Assembly: GCA_963971305.1 (NCBI GenBank)
Contig: OZ020305.1
Location: 12,123,001-12,187,000, forward strand
From: Arcuatula senhousia
Lineage: Eukaryota > Mollusca > Bivalvia > Mytilida > Mytilidae
Direction of reading: 5' to 3'
Length of the DNA: 64,000 nucleotides
Shown: one piece after another, positions 56,487 through 64,000 of the stretch
Position numbering within the stretch: position 1 is the first letter of the stretch
Layout of the letters: the number at the start of each line of letters is the position of its first letter
The notes under the pieces: model-generated
The model's database searches: none
Told to the model about the DNA's origin: nothing
The model's input: only the letters and a program-made list of their open reading frames with translations
Translations under genes and position numbers: made by a program

Positions 56487-57458
56487 TGTCTCGCCTGCCG
56501 GCACCATCGCTAAAATCAACTACCTAAGCTTTCATTTCTTGATATAAACACAAAAAGTGTCAGTATACCTAATAACAGATGCCTAGTTATAATACTATTC
56601 AAGCAATCCATTGTCCACACAAGTATTACAAAAAGTTTTCTGTCTGAAAAAAAGACCAAAGTTCACAGAGTCACTGGAGTGTAAAAATGGGGTCATGGTC
56701 ACATAGCATGGTGACAGCTGCGTTGTCCATAACCGCAACTGTCTGTTTACCCAATATCAGATGCCTAGCTATTATAACTTTTCAGCAATTCATTGTCCAT
56801 AAAAGTCTTACAAAAAAGTTTTTCGGCCTGAAAAAGACCTAAGTTCACAGATTCACTGGAGCGTGAAAATGAGGTCAGGGTCACACGGCATGGTAACAGT
56901 TGCATAGACCATAACCTGAACTGTCTGTATACTAAATATCAGATGCCTAGCTATTATACTTTTCAAGCAATTCATCGTCCACAAAAGTCTTACAAAAAAG
57001 TTAACAGCCTGAAAAAAGACCTAAGTTCACAGAGTCACTGGAGCGTGAAAATGAGGTCAGGGTCACATGGCATGGTAACAGTTGCGTAGACCATAACCTG
57101 AACTGTCTGTATACCAAATATAAGATGCCTAGCTATTATACTTTTCAAGCAATTCATTGTCCACAAAAGTCTTACAAAAAAGTTTACGGCCTGAAAAAAG
57201 ACCTAAGTTCACAGAGTCACTGGAGCGTGAAATGGGGTCAGGGTCAAACGGCATGGTGACAGTTGCGTAGACCATAACCTGAACTATCTGTATACCAAAT
57301 ATCAGATGCCTAGCTATTATACTTTTCAAGCAATTCAATGTCCACAAAAGTCTTACAAAAAAGTTTACGACGCCGCCGCCGCCGCCGCCGTCGCCGCCGC
57401 CGCCGGAAAGTAATACCTATGTCTCGCCTTCCGCGACTATTCGTTGCAGGCGAGACAA
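56487..57458 (+). mobile_element. Tandem-core element with TGTCTCGCCTGC ends and (GCC)n
   Basis: TGTCTCGCCTGC at the left is inverted at the right (GCAGGCGAGACA, 57447-57458). Between are about five direct units of 182 bp (CAGATGCCTAG near 56576, 56758, 56940, 57122, 57303), each with TTCACAGAGTCACTGGAG and GGGTCA-GGTCACA, then a (GCC)n tract at 57370-57402. A second inverted TGTCTCGCC at 57420 makes a terminal hairpin. Noncoding. Confidence 0.8.
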
Positions 57459-57761
57459 AAAACGCCATACACGTTTCTAACGATTAATAAAGTAAATACA
57501 AGTACATGAAGTTTACAAAAACATAAATTGAGAGAAAAAAAACAGACAAAAATAAGTAGTACATGTATGCAAAACGTCAAAACCGTACTAGAGATTGTTT
57601 TTAGTTTTTTTTTTTTTTGTTCTTTAAGTTCGTATCTGATATTTCGAGTTGAACTTTAATAGATTACTTTAAAAAGAACACTTCTGGACTTTACTTTACG
57701 TTTTTAATAAATCGAACGGAACAGATACTTAGAAACTCAAAGTGTAGGTTTATATTCATTT
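57459..57761. other. No recognisable feature
   Basis: AT-rich, with a T-run at 57605-57620. Confidence 0.45.
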
Positions 57762-57866
57762 AGAAATATGAATAGGGAACTGAATAATGAATAAGGAACT
57801 GTTCCTGATTCACATTCAAATCGGGAATCGGGAACCGGGAATAAGGAACCAACTTGACGCTTCTTA
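57762..57866 (-). repeat. Copy of the GGTTCCTTATTCCCGG repeat (see 35080-35250)
   Basis: The reverse complement reads AGAAGCGTCAAGTTGGTTCC, TTATTCCCGGTTCCCGATTC and ATTTGAATGTGAATCAGGAA, nearly identical to 35080-35185. Confidence 0.8.
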
Positions 57867-58269
57867 TTTTATTCGGAATATATACAGCACTTTAACGAAC
57901 TCGATTTAATTTTAACTCCAAGGTCATTTGTGTTCACATTCTTTGTTGCAATATTAACCTTATTTCCTTTGTAAATTATGTTTTCGAAGTTTATAGTTGT
58001 TTTTTGTTAATTTATTTAATAATTACAGTCGGAAAACCAAGTAGTTTTGACAAAATGTAGTTTGTTTTTGAAGTTTACAAACAGAAACCTGTGGGTGCGT
58101 TTGAATAGTTGGTGTGTTTGACTTTGATTATAAAAAAAATATGAATAAGGAATGTAGCAGTGTTGAAGTTGCGTCTTTTGGTTCAAAGAGTAGATCAAGC
58201 TTTTAAAGAAACCAAGTAAAAGAAAATTAAAACCAGTTTCTGACGATTCCGTTGCCTGAAGATAGTTTC
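57867..58269. other. No recognisable feature
   Basis: AT-rich noncoding sequence. Confidence 0.45.
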
Positions 58270-58272
58270 TTA

Positions 58273-58523
58273 GGGAGCGACCATTGGATTTTTATGGGGG
58301 GGTGGGCTATGGTTAAATTTGAAATAAAAAGGCAGGATGGCAAAAATCCAAAAATAAAAGGCAGGACAGTGCTTTGTGTAAAAAAAAATGGCAGGATGGG
58401 TTTTTTGGCTAAAAAATTTATAGTTACTTAAAAAATAATCCAGGCTCGACTTTTTCCGAAAATAAAAAGGCAGGACGAAGCAAATATCCATAGCTCCCCC
58501 ATATAAATCAAATGGTTGATCCC
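58273..58523. mobile_element. MITE with TTA target duplication
   Basis: Ends GGGAGCGACCATTGGATTTT and AAATCAAATGGTTGATCCC are inverted copies, flanked by TTA on both sides (58270-58272 and 58524-58526). The 3-bp TTA duplication fits the PIF/Harbinger superfamily (TWA). GGCAGGA words recur inside. Related to 23471-23668. Confidence 0.85.
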
Positions 58524-58526
58524 TTA

Positions 58527-60897
58527 TTGAAAAAAATCTAAGTATGGCGGCCAACAAAATTTCATAATACTGAATAAAAAACATAACCATAGTTTCCAAA
58601 TGCTTTGTATTTAGCTGGTTACTTCCAAAATCCGGAAAAAGGGAAGAGTTTGAAAAATTGCAGAAGAATATCGTTAACGGGAAAATTTTTGCCTGGGGAT
58701 TTTTTCCCCTAAATTCGCAAACTCAAACTATCCGCAAAAATATCCCCCTCGCGAATGCTTTCTTTTCAAGCGTATAAAATATAAGTAATCAGATGGAACG
58801 TAATTTTATCCCCACACGCGAAAGGTAATATTTACAACAACAACAACAAAACGCGAAAATTTCCACGTTTACAGTATGCGATCATATGTCCTCTTTAGTC
58901 TTGTAATCACGAAAAGGCAGCTTTCATCTTGTACAAGTCGACGAAATGTATTTCAGTAGAGGTGAAAAAGGAAGGTTTTTTTTAAATCTGACAACACGAA
59001 TAAGTTTGTTTAGGTGTGCATTTCCTTCATTCAGATGGAAAACACATGTGAAGGGTGGGTGGGGCCATGAATAGGCCACCAGCGCCAAGCTTGTCGGTAA
59101 AGAGGTACATTAAAGAGCGCTCAGAAAACTTACATCGAGTCAGGCCGCTTTGACCACAAAGCGACTGGGATGTGTGTCCCAGGTGATTGAATGAGGGGAG
59201 TCCTGTCATAAAGAATGGATAAAATGTTCAGTTTCTCGCACGTTAAAGAACTCTGATGCAGGTCTCGATAAGAGTAGAACCCGCAGGATCCCTATGCACG
59301 AAGCTTAATTGTCCGATCAAAACCTAGCTTTCATCTATTTTAGATATAACAATGGCAGTCAACTTTCTAACCCTATTGGCTTTGTGTCCCCAATTCTTCC
59401 ATTTCAAACTAGTAGAATACTAACTGACTGGTTGCAAACAGAGTTATTTTAAAATTCTATTGATATCAGAAGGTTTATTATCTCATTCACTCTGGTGTAT
59501 CTTCTATCAACTGTTGTTCAGATTTTGCCTTTTGCACATGCTCTTAGTGGTTGTTACTCGACATCACGACTTTTTGTTTCAAAAAGGCCTTGTATAACGC
59601 AATGAAAAAGAATCCGGATCGTTTTGCAAATCTTACTGCCATAGCAAACGATTACCACTGATGACGCTATTGAAAAAAGAAAGGATTTTTTTTGCAGTTT
59701 TATATACTAGTAGTCTATAATAGAGTTTCTAATATAAAACTTTGAACCTGTAATTTTGATTTAATAATTACTGCAGACTTTTTAAGAGACTTGATTTGTT
59801 TATGCAGTTGTAAAAATGTTGTGTTACTAAATTAAAATGTGTCTGTAAGGAACAGGATCTTTCGTGCACATGCTTGTGTCTTTGTCAAAATGGGGAAAAC
59901 TGTTGCTATCACCAAACTGTTGTTACAACTGATGCAGTTGAGGTGCCTGAAGAATCAGATTATCTAAAGTGTTGTTATTTCAAACCATACTAGGGATAAT
60001 TGCCGTACTTGACACACTAATGTAGTCAGATATATATACGTGTACGAAGAAAATAGCATAGATTGATGTGTGCTGCATGTTCAAAATTTCTTAAATGGGG
60101 AGGAGTGTAAACCATTTTTATAACACGTGAATAGTGAAATAAACCCTAATTATACTTAATTTTATGCTATCCTATTTTGTTTTGACATCCTGAATGGAAT
60201 ATTTAAAAAATATCCCAATGTTTATTCCATTTTTATTTTTATGCAACTTGACCTGTGACGGGAACTCGATCAGATCTCAAAATACGTGAATAAAGATCCG
60301 TAAAAGCATTTGCCATAGTGAAGCTGGGTCACACAGCTAATCATGTGAACAAAAACAAAACCAAAATGTCAATAAAATATAGATAAAAAACTATTTTTGT
60401 ATTAAAAAACAATCTTTTTTACATACAATTTTAGCAGACCGGATATGGCGTCTGTGTGTGTAATTTGAAACATTTTTTTCTTGTAATAGCTTTATAGTTC
60501 TTTATATTAAGCGTTTTTGGTGTTGCTTTCATTTTGTTTTCCCTATTTTAAGATTTTAACGCGTTTTAACTATTCTGTACTTCATAGAGCGTTTTCCACT
60601 CATGACCTTTGACCTTGATTTTTGACATGATGGCACCAGATATTATGGCGACGACATTCATTTCCTGAAAGAAGAATGATATTGCTTTTCACACAGCTTT
60701 TCAAAATCCATGTGACAGATGGGTCATTTAAATTTTTCAAAATTGACAATCCGTCACTCTACTATAAAGAAGTATAACAAGACATGCATATTTTCATAAG
60801 TCGGTAAAATACTAGTTTTTAGTGTGGGCTGTACATGTACCCTTATTGATTTAATCTTTATTCAAGTCTGCAATGATTGCTGTCAATGGCTATTTTT
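58527..60897. other. No gene recognised
   Basis: About 2.4 kb of mostly AT-rich DNA. The stretch 59037-59300 (GGGGCCATGAATAGGCCACC, AAGCGACTGGGATGTGTGTC, AAGAACTCTGATGCAGGTCT) is GC-richer and could be a SINE or old repeat, but has no partner in this window. Confidence 0.45.
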
Positions 60898-61180
60898 GGT
60901 CGGATTTCACGGAGTGAAAAATCCGGGTTATAAAATGGTGAATGTCAGGCCGTTGGATGGCGGTCGGGCGGGGAAGAAATTTTCGTAACAGTTTTCTCGG
61001 CAACTACTAATAACAGCCACTTGATAATTGGTATACAGCATCAGGGTGGAGTCCCATAACGTTGGATTCGATTTCAGGTCATTTTTGACTTTGACAGATT
61101 TTTGATTTATTTTGTTGGTGAGGGATACTGAAATGCAAGATATACATTTAGGACTATTTTTTTTCACATTTTTGTTATGT
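60898..61180 (+). repeat. Single-unit relative of the 61813 element
   Basis: Begins with a hairpin (CGGATTTCAC-GGA-GTGAAAAATCCG) and contains TTTTCGTAACAGTTTTCTCG-GCAACTACT and GGTATACAGCATCAGGGTGG, parallel to TTCCGTCACAGTTTTCTAAG-CAACTACAT and TGTATACAGCTTAATCATAT at 61900-61970. Only one unit and one end are recognisable. Confidence 0.55.
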
Positions 61181-61812
61181 TTTTTTAATTTTTTATTTTT
61201 AATATGTTGCCTTATTTAATTTATTAGTACATGTAGTACATGTTTATGCACTGTCCATAGTATATGTAGGAAGTCAAGAGATTGGTAATCAATTAATCTT
61301 GGTCATGCAAACTGAGGTCTAAAACAATTATAGAAATAACTTTGATGTTTCTGTTTTTTTTTCTTTGGGGGAATCTTTGGGACACTTAAGGCCCCAAACT
61401 AGCAGTGAAGGGCTTCATACCCATTTTTTTTTCGGACGGGGGGGGGGGGGAGATTCAAATATTTGCTAAGAAGGGAATCGGTTAAAAATTTTGACTTGTC
61501 GGTATCAAAATATTATGGCTAATCATTGCCTAGTTGGCCTTTTGATTTGTATTTTTTCTTGGCAAAAATGAATACCAAGCAGTTTATTATTATATAAAAT
61601 AAGATATTGTAAGGTTGTTTTCTATCAGTGTTTTCTATCTTTCATATATATATTCTTTATACAAATATATAACCCCTTGTACACTTTTTTTTTCATCCAA
61701 AATAATTTGTTCTTGTACAGGTTATGACTTGTGTGATGGCAAGCGGGGGCATCTTTGTCCCATGGACACATATCTTCTTTATTTTTATTATCTAATATAA
61801 TAACACATTTTT
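61181..61812. other. No recognisable feature; one G-run
   Basis: AT-rich, with a run of about 13 G at 61438-61450. Nothing else is supported. Confidence 0.45.
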
Positions 61813-62771
61813 ATACCCCCGCTTCGAAGAAGAGGGGGGTATACTGTTTTACCCCAATCATTAGATTGGTTTTACCCTTGTCCGTCCGTCCGTAACAAAA
61901 CTTCCGTCACAGTTTTCTAAGCAACTACATGAAATAGAGTTCTGATATTTTGTATACAGCTTAATCATATGGTCCCATATGGTGTATACCGATTTTATGT
62001 TCCTACGTAGTCTACTTCCTGTTTATCGAATACTTAGGTTTTAACACATAATAGACATATATGCAAAATTTTCGTCACAGTCTCCCAAGCAACTACATGA
62101 GATAGAGATCTGATATTTTGTATACAGCTTTATCTTATAGTCCCATATGGTGTATACCGATTTTATGTTCCTACGTAGTCTACTTCCTGTTTACCGAATA
62201 CTTAGGTTTTAACACATAATAGACATAAATGCAAAATTTTCGTCACAGTTTCCCAAGCAACTATATACATGAGATAGAGGTCTGATATTTTGTATACAGC
62301 TTTATCTTATAGTCCCATATGGTGTATACCGATTTTATATTCCTACATAGTCTACTTCCTGTTTACCGAATACTTAGGTTTTAACACATAATAGACATAA
62401 ATGCAAAATTTCCATCACAGTTTCCCAAGCAACTACATGAGATAGAGGTCTGATATTTTGTATACAGCTTTATCCTAAAGTACCATATGGTGTATACCAA
62501 TTTTATGCTCCTAGGTTGTCTACTTCCTGTTTACCGAATACTTGCGTTTTAACACATAATAGACATAAATGCAAAATTTCCGTCACAGTTTCCCAAGCAA
62601 CTACATGAGATAGAGTTCTGATATTTTGTATACAACTTTATCCTATAATACCATATGGTGTATAGTGATTTTATGTTCCTAGGTCAACTACTTCCTGTTT
62701 ACCGAGTATTTAAACTTGTATGCATGGCTTAGTTTGGGGAGCGGGGGTATCACTAGTGAGCATTAGCTCAC
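61813..62771 (+). mobile_element. Tandem-core element with ATACCCCCGC ends
   Basis: The left end ATACCCCCGCTTCGAAGAAG folds on GAGGGGGGTAT; GCGGGGGTAT at 62741-62750 is the inverted right end, followed by CACTAGTGAGCATTAGCTCA with a GTGAGC/GCTCAC hairpin at 62756-62771. After GTCCGTCCGTCCG come five direct units of about 171 bp (near 61900, 62072, 62242, 62412, 62582), each with CACAGT-TCCCAAGCAACTA and TGATATTTTGTATACA. Noncoding. It ends just before the assembly gap. Confidence 0.8.
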
Positions 62772-62794
62772 AGATTTACTTGTCCTTTGTGTAA

Positions 62795-62894
62795 NNNNNN
62801 NNNNNNNNNNNNNNNNNNNNNNNNNNNNNNNNNNNNNNNNNNNNNNNNNNNNNNNNNNNNNNNNNNNNNNNNNNNNNNNNNNNNNNNNNNNNNN
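62795..62894. other. Assembly gap (100 N)
   Basis: Exactly 100 N, the conventional placeholder for a gap of unknown size. It joins unique sequence to a satellite monomer already in progress, so the missing part probably includes more satellite. Confidence 0.99.
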
Positions 62895-64000
62895 TAAACT
62901 TCCGGTTCTCTGTGCATCCCGATTCAAAAAAGTACCGTCATAGGAAACCAATATGGGCACCCATCGACCCCCCTCTTGACCTTTTCTGCCCCTTTCAATT
63001 TTTCCGGGATCCTGCGGAATTTGAAGGGGGATCCTTGCCCAACGTAACCTATATCTCCGATACGAGCGTAAACTTCCGGTTCTCTGTGCATCCCGATTCA
63101 AAAAAGTACCCCTAGGACCCAATATGGGCACCCATCGACCCCCCTCTTGACCTTTTCTGGCCCCTTTCAATTTTTCCGGGATCCTGCGGAATTTGAAGGG
63201 GGATCCTTGCCCAACGTAACCTATATCTCCGATACGAGCGTAAACTTCCGGTTCTCTGTGCATCCCGATTCAAAAAGTACCCCTAGGACCAATATGGGCA
63301 CCCATCGACCCCCCTCTTGACCTTTTCTGCCCCTTTCAATTTTTCCGGGATCCTGCGGAATTTGAAGGGGGATCCTTGCCCAACGTAACCTATATCTCCG
63401 ATACGAGCGTAAACTTCCGGTTCTCTGTGCATCCCGATTCAAAAAAGTACCCCTAGGACCAATATGGGCACCCATCGACCCCCCTCTTGACCTTTTCTGC
63501 CCCTTTCAATTTTTCCGGGATCCTGCGGAATTTGAAGGGGGATCCTTGCCCAACGTAACCTATATCTCCGATACGAGCGTAAACTTCCGGTTCTCTGTGC
63601 ATCCCGATTCAAAAAAGTACCCCTAGGACCAATATGGGCACCCATCGACCCCCCTCTTGACCTTTTCTGCCCCTTTCAATTTTTCCGGGATCCTGCGGAA
63701 TTTGAAGGGGGATCCTTGCCCAACGTAACCTATATCTCCGATACGAGCGTAAACTTCCGGTTCTCTGTGCATCCCGATTCAAAAAAGTACCCCTAGGACC
63801 AATATGGGCACCCATCGACCCCCCTCTTGACCTTTTCTGCCCCTTTCAATTTTTCCGGGATCCTGCGGAATTTGAAGGGGGATCCTTGCCCAACGTAACC
63901 TATATCTCCGATACGAGCGTAAACTTCCGGTTCTCTGTGCATCCCGATTCAAAAAAGTACCCCTAGGACCAATATGGGCACCCATCGACCCCCCTCTTGA
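62895..64000 (+). repeat. Second block of the 170-bp satellite, open to the right
   Basis: About 6.5 monomers, same orientation and sequence as 43568-56270, running off the window end. The first three copies have small indels and one odd change (GTACCGTCATAGGAAACCAA at 62932-62951); later copies are uniform. Confidence 0.97.

Overview
The window is almost certainly nuclear DNA of a bivalve mollusc, most likely a mussel of the Mytilus kind. This is inferred from an AT-rich, gene-poor background, a B-box/coiled-coil/propeller protein typical of expanded mussel TRIM families, Penelope-like reverse transcriptase fragments, and many repeats built like the bivalve 'pearl'/Helitron-derived elements (short hairpin ends, a (GTCC)n-type microsatellite and a core of roughly 160-180 bp tandem units). 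Nothing here is bacterial: there are no operons, ribosome binding sites or CRISPR arrays.

Only one intact protein gene is supported: a RING-less TRIM-like protein of 559 residues at 20864-22543 (+), in one coding exon behind a good splice acceptor at 20840. One weak candidate for a last exon lies at 27713-27995. Other coding traces are dead transposons: three Penelope-like RT fragments (1-960 +, 22745-23445 +, 36515-37200 -), a Polinton/Maverick-type DNA polymerase B relic (1757-2580 +), and the C-terminal zinc-binding end of a LINE (39300-39760 +).

Layout: 1-10 kb, RT and polymerase relics, tandem duplications of about 670 and 400 bp, and a 115-bp MITE. 10.8-14.4 kb, two copies of a composite repeat with internal tandem arrays, one carrying a nested element. 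15.3-17.8 kb, two oppositely oriented miniature LTR retrotransposons (TRIM type) whose LTRs contain a tRNA-like sequence with box A and box B; one is intact, with primer binding site, polypurine tract and a 4-bp target duplication. 20.8-23.7 kb, the TRIM-like gene, an RT fragment and a MITE. 25-43 kb, Helitron-like elements, foldback palindromes, a 6-kb pair of inverted ends and the LINE relic. 43568-56270, a 12.7-kb satellite of about 75 direct copies of a 170-bp monomer. 56.5-62.8 kb, further tandem-core elements and a MITE with TTA duplications. 62795-62894 is a 100-N assembly gap, after which the same satellite runs off the window in the same orientation.

The strongest candidate for something little described is the miniature LTR element with tRNA-like LTRs and conserved internal hairpins. 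The satellite array, its indel-rich middle zone (probably an assembly-quality signal) and a set of foldbacks with CG-rich centres come next. Copy comparisons were made by eye on the given sequence; no database search was possible.
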